From Mesorhizobium sp. CAU 1732 (GTDB lineage: Bacteria; Pseudomonadota; Alphaproteobacteria; Rhizobiales; Rhizobiaceae), in the NCBI RefSeq assembly GCF_039888675.1, contig NZ_JBDQQR010000004.1, positions 339,269-403,268 of the forward strand: a stretch of 64,000 nucleotides of DNA, in the 5' to 3' direction. The translations under genes were made by a program, and so were the position numbers. Shown here one piece after another: positions 18,176 through 26,855 of this stretch (position 1 is the stretch's first letter; each line of letters starts with the position of its first letter). The notes beneath the pieces are model-generated. The model had not been told where the DNA came from. It worked only from the letters and a program-made list of their open reading frames with translations, and searched no databases.

Positions 18176-18262
18176 GACAACTCTTTGGCACCGTGGAATA
18201 AATGGAGGGGACCCGCTTGCGGGGAGCGGGCCGTTTATGCCGCGAAAGGCCGAAGAGTTGTC
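18176..18262. promoter_or_regulatory. Long nested hairpin upstream of ardA
   Basis: Four arms nest in correct order: GACAACTCTT (18176-18185) with AAGAGTTGTC (18253-18262); GGC (18187-18189) with GCC (18249-18251); ATAAATGG (18198-18205) with CCGTTTAT (18231-18238, one G-T); CCCGCT (18212-18217) with AGCGGG (18225-18230), loop TGCGGGG. The element sits in the 377-base gap between ardA and the small DNA-binding-like gene. Known single-stranded promoters (Frpo type) upstream of anti-restriction genes in conjugative leading regions fold in a comparable way; whether this is one is inference. It could also be an RNA structure or a binding site. Confidence 0.5.
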
Positions 18263-18435
18263 TTTGCGCTGCGCGAGGACAGCGCCCTTAGAATTAGGTA
18301 TCAGATGGGACGCGGCGAAAGCCGCGCCGGCCCGCAGGCGAACGCGCTCACAGATTGCGTGGTAGAGAGCTGGACGGTCGCTAGACGAATTCCCGGTGTT
18401 TGCTGGCGGTAACCATATCCTCAGGGCTGGTTTTT

Positions 18436-18454
18436 GTGTATCCGCCGGATACAC
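18436..18454. promoter_or_regulatory. Perfect 19-base palindromic operator candidate
   Basis: GTGTATCCG and CGGATACAC flank a single C, a perfect inverted repeat eight bases upstream of the ATG of the small DNA-binding-like gene. It overlaps a possible -10 hexamer (TACACT, 18450-18455), so a protein bound here would block transcription. Autoregulation by the small downstream protein is the natural guess. Confidence 0.6.
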
Positions 18455-18462
18455 TGCGAATT

Positions 18463-18651
18463 ATGAAAAAAGACACTGGTATGCGAATCAGGATCGAGCG
18501 CGAGCTGCGGGATGAATTCCTTGCAGCCTGTCAGGTTCTGGATCGGCCTGCCGCGCAGGTCATACGGGAGTTCATGCGCGATTTTGTCCGTAGGAACAGC
18601 GCGTCGTCGGACGCGCAACCCGCAACGAAACCGAACGTGACGCCGCGCTAA
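18463..18651 (+). CDS. Small ribbon-helix-helix-like DNA-binding protein
   Basis: A 62-residue basic protein beginning MKKDTGMRIRIERELRDEFL and continuing AACQVLDRPAAQVIREFMRD. A short strand (MRIRIE) followed by two helices is the ribbon-helix-helix layout found in small repressors and antitoxins. There is no clear ribosome site, and the promoter-like TACACT ends only seven bases before the ATG, so the mRNA may be nearly leaderless. It is followed 68 bases later by the large restriction-modification gene and may control it as a small C-protein-like regulator. That role is inference. Confidence 0.65.
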   Translation: MKKDTGMRIRIERELRDEFLAACQVLDRPAAQVIREFMRDFVRRNSASSDAQPATKPNVTPR

Positions 18652-18718
18652 TGGAACAGGCACGAATGCCGGTTCCGGCGCAACAGGTGAATGCCCGAAC
18701 AGGGGCTTGGGGGAAGAC

Positions 18719-21700
18719 ATGGCCGAACAGACGCTGCAATCGCTTTTGCAGACCTACCGTGATGCAGCGCGTACCGAGCGGGAAAAGGGAACGTATTTCG
18801 AGCGTTTCGCCATCGCTTACCTCACCCATGATCCGATCCAGCTTGAACAGTATGAGCAGGTCCAGACCTTCAAGGATTGGGCCGACGCCAACGGCTGGGA
18901 TGCCCGCGACACCGGAATCGACCTTGTAGCCAAGCTTCGCGACGAAGACGGCTTCGCCGCGATCCAGTGCAAATTCTATGATGCTGCCTACCGCATCAGG
19001 AAAGAGGACATCGACAGCTTCATATCAGCATCGGGCAAAGCCCCGTTCAAACGGCGCGTCATCATTGACAGCACCGAAAAGGCTTGGAGCGAGAACGCCG
19101 AAACCATGATCCGTGGACAGGCCATCCCCGTCCTTCGGATCAACCTGTCCGAAATGCAGGAAAGTCCTATCCGTTGGGGAACCTTCGCCGCCAAGGGCGA
19201 AGTGGTGCTGGCCGACAAAAAGAAACTCCGCGAACACCAGCAGGACGCCTTGCGTGAGGTGCGCGCCGGACTGGCCGAAGCTGATCGCGGTAAGCTCATC
19301 ATGGCTTGCGGAACAGGCAAGACCTTCACCAGTCTCAAGATAGCCGAAGACGTTGCAGGGGAAGGAAAGCTTGTCCTGTTCCTTGTGCCGTCCCTTGCCC
19401 TGATGTCGCAGACGGTACGCGAATGGACGGCGGACACCGAAACCCCGTTGCGATCCTTTGCGGTATGTTCCGATACGCAGGTCGGCAAGCGTCGTCAGAG
19501 CAATGATGACATTGCCGAAATCGACGTACTGGACCTCGCATTCCCTGCCACGACCAACGCCGCCAAGCTTTCCGAAAGCGCGGGCGAGGTCGTGCCGGAC
19601 AAGATGACCGTGGTGTTTGCGACCTACCAATCTATTCAGGTTGTAGCAGACGCGCAGCAGAAGCATCGCCTGCCGGAATTCGACCTCATCGTTTGTGACG
19701 AGGCTCACCGTACCACCGGCGCAACACTGGCGGGTGAGGACGAATCCAATTTCGTCAAAGTCCATTCCAACGACATTATTCGCGGCAAGAAGCGCCTCTA
19801 TATGACGGCCACGCCGCGCATCTTCGGCGACAACGTGAAGAGCCGTGCCGATGAAGCCGACGCTGTTCTGGCTTCCATGGATGACGAGAAGCTGTTCGGC
19901 AAAACGCTGTTTTACCGTGGCTTCTCATGGGCAGTGCAGAACAACCTTTTGACCGACTACAAAGTTGTCGTGCTGGCAATGGATGAAGGGCTTGTCAGCT
20001 CGGCGATCCAGAAGCGGCTTGGCGACGGCAGTTCCGAGCTTGTCCTTGATGATGCGACCAAGATCATCGGTTGCTACAAGGCCCTGACCAAAGCCGACAT
20101 GAAAGCCGATGTCGCCGCCGATCCGCATCCCATGCGCCGGGCATTGGCGTTCTGCAAAGACATCCGCAGCTCCAAGCTGATCCGTGACGAGTTCGGCACG
20201 GTTGTCGATGAATATCTCGACTACACCGACGAAGATGACGCCGAAAACAGATTGTCCCTGCGGTGCGAGATCGAGCACGTTGACGGCACGTTCAATGCCA
20301 AGTCCCGTGGCGCATTGCTCGATTGGCTGAAAGCCGATGCAGGCGACGATATCTGCCGTATCCTGACCAATGCGCGCTGCCTGTCCGAAGGAGTGGACGT
20401 TCCGGCGCTCGACGCCATCATGTTCCTTCATCCGCGCAAGAGCCAGATTGATGTTGTGCAATCGGTCGGGCGCGTGATGCGCCGCGCCGAGGGTAAGAAG
20501 ATGGGCTATGTCATCCTGCCCGTTGGTGTCCCCGCAGGCGTTCCGCCGGAACAGGCTTTGAACGACAACGAGAAGTATCGCGTTGTCTGGCAAATCCTCA
20601 ACGCCTTGCGCGCCCATGATGATCGATTCGATGCGACCATCAACAAGGCATCGCTGGGGCAGGATGTCAGCAATGCGATCGAGATCATCGGCGTTACCCA
20701 GAATGCCGAATTGCAGGCGGTCACTGCCGTTGTGGAAGACCTGCCGACGCGCTCGAAACTCGAACGGTCGGGCATCGGCACACCGGGGCGCGATCCGATC
20801 GTCACCGGCGAGGTGCAGGGCGAGCTTGCTTTCTCCGTTGATGAATTCTCCCGCGCCATCATGGCGAAGATCGTCAAGAAGTGCGGCACCCGCGACTATT
20901 GGGAAGATTGGGCGACCAACATTGCCGAGATCGCCAAGAACCACATCAGCCGTTTGAAAGGCATCCTTGCCGATCCGGACACCGAAGCCCGCCGTGCCTT
21001 CGATGAATTCCACGGGGAGCTGAAAGACGATCTGAATGACAGCATCACCGAAGATGATGCTGTCGAAATGCTGGCGCAGCACATCATCACCCGGCCGGTG
21101 TTTGAGGTGCTGTTTGAAGGCCACCAGTTCACTAGCGAGAACCCCGTCTCCCGCGCTATGCAACGTGTTCTGGACGTGCTGGACGAAGCCAATCTCGACA
21201 AGGAATCCAAAGACCTTGAAAAGTTCTATGCCAGCGTGCGGTTGCGCGCATCAGGCATCACCGATCCGCAGGCCAAGCAGCGGCTTATTGTCGAGCTTTA
21301 CGACAAATTCTTCCGCAAAGCCTTCCCGCGCACGACCGAGAAATTGGGCATCGTCTATACGCCGGTTGAAATCGTGGACTTCATCATCCAGTCGGTGAAC
21401 GAGGTTTTGCAGCAGGAGTTCGGGCAGACATTCGGTTCCGAAGGCGTCCATATCATCGACCCGTTCACGGGGACCGGTACGTTCATCACGCGTTTGCTGC
21501 AATCAGGCCTGATTGCGCCGGATCAGATGGAACGCAAATTCCGGAATGAAATCCATGCCAACGAGATTATATTGCTGGCCTACTACATCGCCGCCATCAA
21601 CATCGAAGCCGTCTATCACGGCATCATGGGTGGCGACTATGTGCCGTTCGAGGGCATTTGCCTCACCGACACATTCCAGATGTACGAAAGCGATGACCTA

Positions 21701-23623
21701 ATTTCGCACTATATGCCCGACAACTCCGAACGCCGGAAACGGCAGAAGGCGACGGATATTAAAGTTATTGTTGGCAATCCGCCATATTCGGCAGGGCAAG
21801 GCAGCGCAAACGACAATAACGCTAATGTAGCCTATCCGACTCTTGATGGTCGCATCCGTGATACATATGCAGCGCGATCCACTGCCACGCTAAAGAACTC
21901 ACTCTACGACAGCTATATCCGTGCGTTCCGCTGGGCATCCGACAGGATCGGCGATGCGGGTGTTATGGCCTATGTCAGCAATGCAGGCTGGCTAGATGGA
22001 AACGCAGCGGACGGGATGCGTTCCTGCCTAAAGGATGAATTTTCCGACGTCTATATTTTCCATCTACGGGGGAATGCACGCACATCTGGTGAGAAACGAC
22101 GTAAAGAAAAAGGTAATGTTTTCGGCGAGGGAACGCGCACCCCAATATCAATCAGCGTACTTGTTAAGAACCCCGACGCAGAAGAACATGGGCGCATCCA
22201 TTTCTATGATATCGGTGACTACCTCGACCAGAAGCAGAAGTTAGCCATCATACAGGATTTTGCTAGCATTCGCGGGATAGGTAGTTGGTTAAGTATCGAT
22301 CCGAACGAACACAATGACTGGATCAATCAGCGCAATGTAAGCTTTGATGATTTTATCAGAATTGGGGACAAGAAGGAGAAGTCGCAGCAAGTTTTGTTTG
22401 AAAACTATTCGAGTGGAATAAAGACAAATCGTGATGCTTGGGCATATAATTCGTCCAGAGATTCTGTGGCTCGCAATATGGAGAGGATGATCGATTTTTA
22501 TAATTTTGAAGTTAGGAGATTCATGAATGCTAATGGCGATAACGATCGCTCATTTAATGAAAGTATCATTGACGAATTTATTGACAAAGATGCATCGAAA
22601 ATTAGCTGGGATCACGCTCAAAAAATTGGAATTCTTAATAATAATTACGGTGAGTTTCGCGATCAAAATATTCGAGTAAGCTTGTATCGTCCCTTTACAA
22701 AGAGCTACGCTTATTACGATAGATTTTTTAACAACCGTGTTTATCAGATGCCGCGTATCTTTCCGATGGGAGAGGCCGAGGCGGAAAATAGCGTAATACA
22801 GATTGACGCCAAGTATGACGGTCAGGGGATGATCGCCATAATGAGCAAGCTATTGCCTGACCTGCATTGCAATGGCGATGCTCAATGTTTCCCGCGCTAC
22901 CTCTACGATGAGGACACGGCGGACGACCCGCAGGGCAGTTTGCTTGCCGGAACCGCACCAGGCGTGCGGCAGCGCCGGAATGCTATCACAGATATGGGGC
23001 TGGCCCATTTTCAGGCGGCCTACCCCAATGAAACCATCACCAAGGATGACCTGTTCCACTACGTTTACGGGCTTCTACATTCTGAGGATTACCTCGCCCG
23101 CTATGCCGATAACCTGTCCAAACAGTTGCCGCGCATTCCGACGGTCAGGACGGCAGCGGACTTTTGGGCGTTTGTTACGGCCGGCCGGGAGTTGGGCAAC
23201 CTGCACGCTGACTATGAAAGTGTTGAACTGTACCCGGTCACTTTCAAGCAAGGTGATTTGCGCCTTGCAAACATCCCTGATCCGGAAGCGTTTTATCGCC
23301 TTACGAAGATGAAATTCGGCGGCAGCAGCAAAGCAAAAGACAAATCCGTTGTCATCTACAACGCCAACATTACCATGCAGGATATCCCGCTTGAGGCGTA
23401 TGATTATGTCGTTAACGGCAAGCCTGCCCTCGAATGGGTGATGGAACGTCAGGTGGTCAAGACCGACAAGGCCAGCGGTATCGTCAACGATGCCAATCGC
23501 TATGCCATCGAAACCGTTGGCAATCCGGCCTATCCGCTGGAACTTTTCCAGCGCGTCATTACCGTCAGCTTGGAGACGATGAAAATCGTCCGCAGCCTTC
23601 CGGCGTTGGATATTAGCGAATGA
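18719..23623 (+). CDS. Single-chain type I-like (type ISP, LlaGI-like) restriction-modification enzyme
   Basis: A 1634-residue fusion. Residues 1-130 hold a PD-(D/E)xK nuclease (DTGIDLVAKLRDEDGFAAIQ followed by CK). A superfamily 2 translocase follows with MACGTGKTFTS (about residue 195), CDEAHRTTG (about 327), YMTATPRIF and QSVGRVMRR. Next comes a gamma-type N6-adenine methylase with IDPFTGTGTFITR (about 915-925) and GNPPYSAGQ (about 1020), and a large C-terminal region that should contain the target-recognition domain. This is the order in LlaGI/LlaBIII-type enzymes, which methylate one strand, translocate and cleave without separate subunits. The start at 18719 has GGGGGA upstream. Codon use turns clearly AT-rich within about 22330-22800, in the probable specificity region. 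ArdA next door would target the classical type I relatives. Confidence 0.9.
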   Translation: MAEQTLQSLLQTYRDAARTEREKGTYFERFAIAYLTHDPIQLEQYEQVQTFKDWADANGWDARDTGIDLVAKLRDEDGFAAIQCKFYDAAYRIRKEDIDSFISASGKAPFKRRVIIDSTEKAWSENAETMIRGQAIPVLRINLSEMQESPIRWGTFAAKGEVVLADKKKLREHQQDALREVRAGLAEADRGKLIMACGTGKTFTSLKIAEDVAGEGKLVLFLVPSLALMSQTVREWTADTETPLRSFAVCSDTQVGKRRQSNDDIAEIDVLDLAFPATTNAAKLSESAGEVVPDKMTVVFATYQSIQVVADAQQKHRLPEFDLIVCDEAHRTTGATLAGEDESNFVKVHSNDIIRGKKRLYMTATPRIFGDNVKSRADEADAVLASMDDEKLFGKTLFYRGFSWAVQNNLLTDYKVVVLAMDEGLVSSAIQKRLGDGSSELVLDDATKIIGCYKALTKADMKADVAADPHPMRRALAFCKDIRSSKLIRDEFGTVVDEYLDYTDEDDAENRLSLRCEIEHVDGTFNAKSRGALLDWLKADAGDDICRILTNARCLSEGVDVPALDAIMFLHPRKSQIDVVQSVGRVMRRAEGKKMGYVILPVGVPAGVPPEQALNDNEKYRVVWQILNALRAHDDRFDATINKASLGQDVSNAIEIIGVTQNAELQAVTAVVEDLPTRSKLERSGIGTPGRDPIVTGEVQGELAFSVDEFSRAIMAKIVKKCGTRDYWEDWATNIAEIAKNHISRLKGILADPDTEARRAFDEFHGELKDDLNDSITEDDAVEMLAQHIITRPVFEVLFEGHQFTSENPVSRAMQRVLDVLDEANLDKESKDLEKFYASVRLRASGITDPQAKQRLIVELYDKFFRKAFPRTTEKLGIVYTPVEIVDFIIQSVNEVLQQEFGQTFGSEGVHIIDPFTGTGTFITRLLQSGLIAPDQMERKFRNEIHANEIILLAYYIAAINIEAVYHGIMGGDYVPFEGICLTDTFQMYESDDLISHYMPDNSERRKRQKATDIKVIVGNPPYSAGQGSANDNNANVAYPTLDGRIRDTYAARSTATLKNSLYDSYIRAFRWASDRIGDAGVMAYVSNAGWLDGNAADGMRSCLKDEFSDVYIFHLRGNARTSGEKRRKEKGNVFGEGTRTPISISVLVKNPDAEEHGRIHFYDIGDYLDQKQKLAIIQDFASIRGIGSWLSIDPNEHNDWINQRNVSFDDFIRIGDKKEKSQQVLFENYSSGIKTNRDAWAYNSSRDSVARNMERMIDFYNFEVRRFMNANGDNDRSFNESIIDEFIDKDASKISWDHAQKIGILNNNYGEFRDQNIRVSLYRPFTKSYAYYDRFFNNRVYQMPRIFPMGEAEAENSVIQIDAKYDGQGMIAIMSKLLPDLHCNGDAQCFPRYLYDEDTADDPQGSLLAGTAPGVRQRRNAITDMGLAHFQAAYPNETITKDDLFHYVYGLLHSEDYLARYADNLSKQLPRIPTVRTAADFWAFVTAGRELGNLHADYESVELYPVTFKQGDLRLANIPDPEAFYRLTKMKFGGSSKAKDKSVVIYNANITMQDIPLEAYDYVVNGKPALEWVMERQVVKTDKASGIVNDANRYAIETVGNPAYPLELFQRVITVSLETMKIVRSLPALDISE

Positions 23624-23658
23624 GTATGTTTGTCGTGTTGGGATCAATACAAATGTAA

Positions 23659-23676
23659 GCAGCCGCAACAGGCTGC
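23659..23676 (+). repeat. Short hairpin between the restriction gene and the next gene
   Basis: GCAGCC and GGCTGC flank GCAACA in the 71-base gap after the restriction-modification gene. It is not followed by a T-run, so it is unlikely to be a full terminator; it may stabilise or punctuate a polycistronic transcript. Confidence 0.35.
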
Positions 23677-23694
23677 GTCGGGAGGGGCGCGGGG

Positions 23695-24756
23695 ATGGTG
23701 CAATCGAAATCAAGAAGGGATGGCGCGCTTGCCATCCTGCCAATCCATTTTGATTTACCGGCCCATGCCATACCCCTCAATACGTTTGTGCGTACCGCCG
23801 AACAGGCCGAAGCCATCATCGCCTCTTTGAACAGAGAGCTTTTCGATGGAAAGCTGAAATATGAGATTCTGGTTCTTCCGCCGCAGGAAGGCTCCTTCAA
23901 AAGCAGTATCGGCGTCTATTTACTTGGCGGCTGGATCGCTGTTTGGACATTTACGGAAAGCGATATCGGTCAGGCCTTCATCCGTGGTCTGACATTACAT
24001 GAACCGGCACACTGGGCGGAGCAGGCAGGTTCGGCGATCAGGGAGCAGATCGTTTCTGATGAGGATGACGGGGTCATTGAGGAAGCGGACGAAGCGCCAG
24101 AAGACGACGACGCGAAATGCCTTGCCGCCGCTGAATTCCTTGTCGAAACAACAAAATCCTTCCTTCAAACAGATGTCGCCGAACTGGAATCGGTCGGGAT
24201 AACTACGACGCGCTTCCGCGATGGATTCGCCGCACGGAACGAGTTTTACGAAGCTTGCGCCGCCACACCTGATATCCGTGCAGTTGGGTTCGAGGACGAG
24301 CCTGTTTTCCCAATCGACCGAAGCGACTTCGCACGCCTACAGGTTGTTCTCCCGCCGGTGAAGGACGAGAACGACGAGCCGTGGCAAACGGCCATTGTTG
24401 ACCTCAAGGTCACGTCCCCGAATTGGGAAAGGGAAGATCGCCAGCGTGCTTGGAAGGCGAAGGACGCCAAGGGCCGCGAGCGGCTTTTCCGGATTGAAGA
24501 TGAGCAGTTCTGGGGTTTGGTGAAAGCCGAACAGCTCAACATCCACATCATGGACACGATCAAGGTGCAGTGGGCTTTTCAGGGAAAAGCCAATTCACCC
24601 AAGAATATCAGGGTTCTGCGCGTTCTAGAGTTCAATGGCGATGCCCTGTCTGAGCCTCTGGACGATAATGCTCTGTCTGCGGTTTTGGGTGCATTTAGCG
24701 AAATCGACACAGATCAGGGGGACCTTTTCGCAGGCAGAGAGGGTGGCGATGAGTAG
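23695..24756 (+). CDS. Unrecognised 353-residue protein of the defence operon
   Basis: No family was recognised. Residues 1-105 look like a compact alpha/beta domain (ILPIHFDLPAHAIPLNTFVR; ELFDGKLKYEILVLPPQEGS) ending in LTLHEPAHWAEQ, where H102-E-P-A-H106 matches an HExxH zinc-protease pattern. An acidic linker (DEDDGVIEEADEAPEDDDAK, about 122-141) follows. The C-terminal half has DEPWQTAIVDLKVTSPNWER and LVKAEQLNIHIMDTIKVQWA. No later zinc ligand is evident, so protease activity is only a possibility. The gene lies 71 bases after the restriction enzyme and is coupled through a tiny ORF to the reverse transcriptase, so it probably belongs to their system. Confidence 0.75.
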   Translation: MVQSKSRRDGALAILPIHFDLPAHAIPLNTFVRTAEQAEAIIASLNRELFDGKLKYEILVLPPQEGSFKSSIGVYLLGGWIAVWTFTESDIGQAFIRGLTLHEPAHWAEQAGSAIREQIVSDEDDGVIEEADEAPEDDDAKCLAAAEFLVETTKSFLQTDVAELESVGITTTRFRDGFAARNEFYEACAATPDIRAVGFEDEPVFPIDRSDFARLQVVLPPVKDENDEPWQTAIVDLKVTSPNWEREDRQRAWKAKDAKGRERLFRIEDEQFWGLVKAEQLNIHIMDTIKVQWAFQGKANSPKNIRVLRVLEFNGDALSEPLDDNALSAVLGAFSEIDTDQGDLFAGREGGDE

Positions 24757-24805
24757 CGGACATCATTCGACAATAAAGACCATGGCCGTGCGATCCGCCT
24801 CATGA
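24749..24805 (+). CDS. 18-residue coupling ORF between the unknown gene and the reverse transcriptase
   Basis: The ATG at 24749 overlaps the end of the 353-residue gene and has AGAGAGGGTGG upstream. It encodes MSSGHHSTIKTMAVRSAS and stops with TGA at 24803-24805, overlapping the ATG of the reverse transcriptase (ATGA). The reverse transcriptase has no ribosome site of its own, so termination-reinitiation from this ORF is the likely way it is translated. Confidence 0.5.
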   Translation: MSSGHHSTIKTMAVRSAS

Positions 24806-26601
24806 GATCCCCTAGATTTGACATACGTGCGAAGAAGCTGCGAACGATATTTTCTCCACAGAACATCGAAAGGGTCTGGAAAGAGAAAGTTAAAGTCTCA
24901 ATGCGCGATCAGTTCATGTGCGATGGAATAGAGAATTTCGACTTCCATGTGTCACGCAAAGTAGAGAGCCAAAAACTTTCGCATTTGATATTATCAGGTG
25001 ATTATGTACCGCAGAAAGCGCAACGGATCCTTGTCGAAAAAAGCAAAGGGCTTTGCAGGCAGCTCGTCATTCCAAGCATACGAGATGCCATCGTCTTGCA
25101 GTGCCTATCTGATGCTCTCTATTCTGAAATCAAAGGTAAGGCGCCTACGAGCAAGGCATTCTTTGAACCGAAGGACCACAAGTTCTCGTCACCACCGAGT
25201 GGTTACGGGACGTTCGCAGCTTGGTTGAATTTCCAGAAGGAGCTGTTTGAGTTTTCAAAGACGCGCAAGTTCGTCGTCGTAACAGATATCGCCAACTACT
25301 ACGACAGTATTTCATACGTTCATCTCCGCAACGCCATTGCTTCGATCAGCGGCGTCGATGAATGTGTGATTGATATGCTTATATACGTCCTCAGTGATCT
25401 TCTTTGGCAGCCGGATTACACTCCTCGCATCGAGGTTGGGTTGCCCCAGATCAATCTTGATGCACCTCGCTTGTTAGCGCACTGCTTCCTCTACGAGCTA
25501 GATTCGTACCTTGCGAGCGATCCCGGACGAGACTTCGTGCGTTACATGGACGACATCGATATAGGTGTAGACACGATCGTCGATGCCAAACGGGCATTGA
25601 AGACCGTCGATCTCGTCCTTCAGACGAAGCAGGTTCGTTTGAACAGCGGCAAGACAGTCATTCTTACACGGTCCGAGGCTATCCGACATTTCCGAATTTT
25701 CGAGAACGCGCGGCTAGATTCAGTTCAGGCAAGCGTCGATCACCGCGTGAAACACGGACTTCCGCTGGACCGGCAGCGATCTCATGTTGAAGCCAGAATC
25801 AGGCAAGGACTTCGTAAAAAATCATTTGACGCAGGGAACGGCGAAAAGGTTCTGAAGCGATGGCTGGGTCTTGCGGCTAAAACCGGCGCTATGGTGAAGC
25901 CTGAAGCCCTCGAAGATCTTGTCAAAAGAAGACCATCGGTTCGACAGAATGTTTATTCGTTTATAAGAAGTCGCCCCCTTACTCCATCGATCGCGGGCAT
26001 TCTAGCAAGGGCAAGTCAGTCAGGTCTTCTTGTTGATGACGCCGCGATGGTGGAGATGTCAAACTATCTTGTCGAAACATTTGTCAAAAACAAGCGATGT
26101 CACGCAATGCTTGAGGCTGTCATCGCGAGCAATGATCCACAAAGCTACTTTGGGCTCTATTCAAGGCTTTGGCTGCTGTCGAAATATGGGACGCCCGCGC
26201 AGATTCTCACAACTCTTCGAGATGCCCGAAACGTTTGGTCACCGCATGAGCGGCTGGGTCGTCTGGCGGCTTCGTTCATTCCCTTGTTTCACGGTTCGCC
26301 CGAAGAGACGCCTCTTAAGCGTCTTCTCGGGGATACCTTAAATTCCGGTGTGCGCGACACATACAAATTCCATATGAAACTTGCGACCGATCTTCCAACA
26401 TTTAAGTCAATGTTTGACGCGTTAAAGGCACCAAATCCATCCCGTGGAACCGGCATTACGCACGCGAAATTTCTATGCCTCCTATCTGCACTGAAAAATC
26501 CTGCCGCACCTGTCGCTCAGATTACAACCTTAAGAGCTAATCACTCCCGAGCCTTCGAGGACGCTTACTACAAAGAGATAAGCAAGCGAGTCGGTGTCTA
26601 G
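24802..26601 (+). CDS. Reverse transcriptase of the unknown-group/abortive-infection (DRT-like) kind
   Basis: A 599-residue protein. Residues 60-330 form a reverse-transcriptase core: VVVTDIANYYDSISYVHLR (motif A, Asp162), GLPQINLDAPRLLAHCFL (motif B region) and FVRYMDDIDIGVD (motif C, Y248-M-D250-D251). All catalytic aspartates are present. There is no group II intron maturase or endonuclease domain and no msr/msd-like structure nearby, so it is not an ordinary intron or retron protein. The last 270 residues are helical and unrecognised, as in defence reverse transcriptases with C-terminal extensions. Context next to a restriction enzyme and ArdA supports phage defence. The exact class could not be set. 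Translation seems coupled to the 18-codon ORF. Confidence 0.8.
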   Translation: MRSPRFDIRAKKLRTIFSPQNIERVWKEKVKVSMRDQFMCDGIENFDFHVSRKVESQKLSHLILSGDYVPQKAQRILVEKSKGLCRQLVIPSIRDAIVLQCLSDALYSEIKGKAPTSKAFFEPKDHKFSSPPSGYGTFAAWLNFQKELFEFSKTRKFVVVTDIANYYDSISYVHLRNAIASISGVDECVIDMLIYVLSDLLWQPDYTPRIEVGLPQINLDAPRLLAHCFLYELDSYLASDPGRDFVRYMDDIDIGVDTIVDAKRALKTVDLVLQTKQVRLNSGKTVILTRSEAIRHFRIFENARLDSVQASVDHRVKHGLPLDRQRSHVEARIRQGLRKKSFDAGNGEKVLKRWLGLAAKTGAMVKPEALEDLVKRRPSVRQNVYSFIRSRPLTPSIAGILARASQSGLLVDDAAMVEMSNYLVETFVKNKRCHAMLEAVIASNDPQSYFGLYSRLWLLSKYGTPAQILTTLRDARNVWSPHERLGRLAASFIPLFHGSPEETPLKRLLGDTLNSGVRDTYKFHMKLATDLPTFKSMFDALKAPNPSRGTGITHAKFLCLLSALKNPAAPVAQITTLRANHSRAFEDAYYKEISKRVGV

Positions 26602-26626
26602 ACTAGCTCAAATGCGAAGAGAAAGC

Positions 26627-26643
26627 GGCGGCCACCTGCCGCC
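26627..26643 (+). terminator. Hairpin after the reverse transcriptase gene
   Basis: GGCGGC, loop CACCT, GCCGCC lies 26 bases after the reverse transcriptase stop codon. A GC-rich stem at this place suggests transcript end, but no T-run follows, so it would be a weak or factor-assisted terminator. Confidence 0.4.
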
Positions 26644-26829
26644 GTTGTCACGCTTACCCGATCTCGCCGAAGGCCGTTGGCGCAGCAAAAAAGGCCACCG
26701 AAACCACCTGTGCCGATAGTCAGGCCAGTGAGCAAGAAACATCCTTAATTTCAGAGAAGTTACTCCCTGTCAGCGAAGGCACGTTTATAGGGCAATAGCG
26801 TAAACGTAGTTGTCATCTTCACCCGGTGC

Positions 26830-26855
26830 GGCGCACCGAGAGGGATTCGAACTCC
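26830..26855 (-). other. tRNA-Arg-like 3' fragment, possible attachment-site remnant
   Basis: On the minus strand the sequence reads GGAGTTCGAATCCCTCTCGG and then TGCGCC. This is the T-loop (TTCGAAT), the 3' T-stem and the acceptor end of a tRNA, most like tRNA-Arg(CCT), without the 5' two thirds of the gene. Integrases often recombine at exactly this part of a tRNA. The remaining 366 bases between the reverse transcriptase and the Fic gene (26602-26967) hold no other recognisable gene. Confidence 0.4.

Noticed and set aside
23620..23658. 12-codon ORF overlapping the stop codon of the restriction enzyme
   Set aside because: It overlaps ATGA-style but is followed by a hairpin and 36 bases before the next start, so coupling is not supported.
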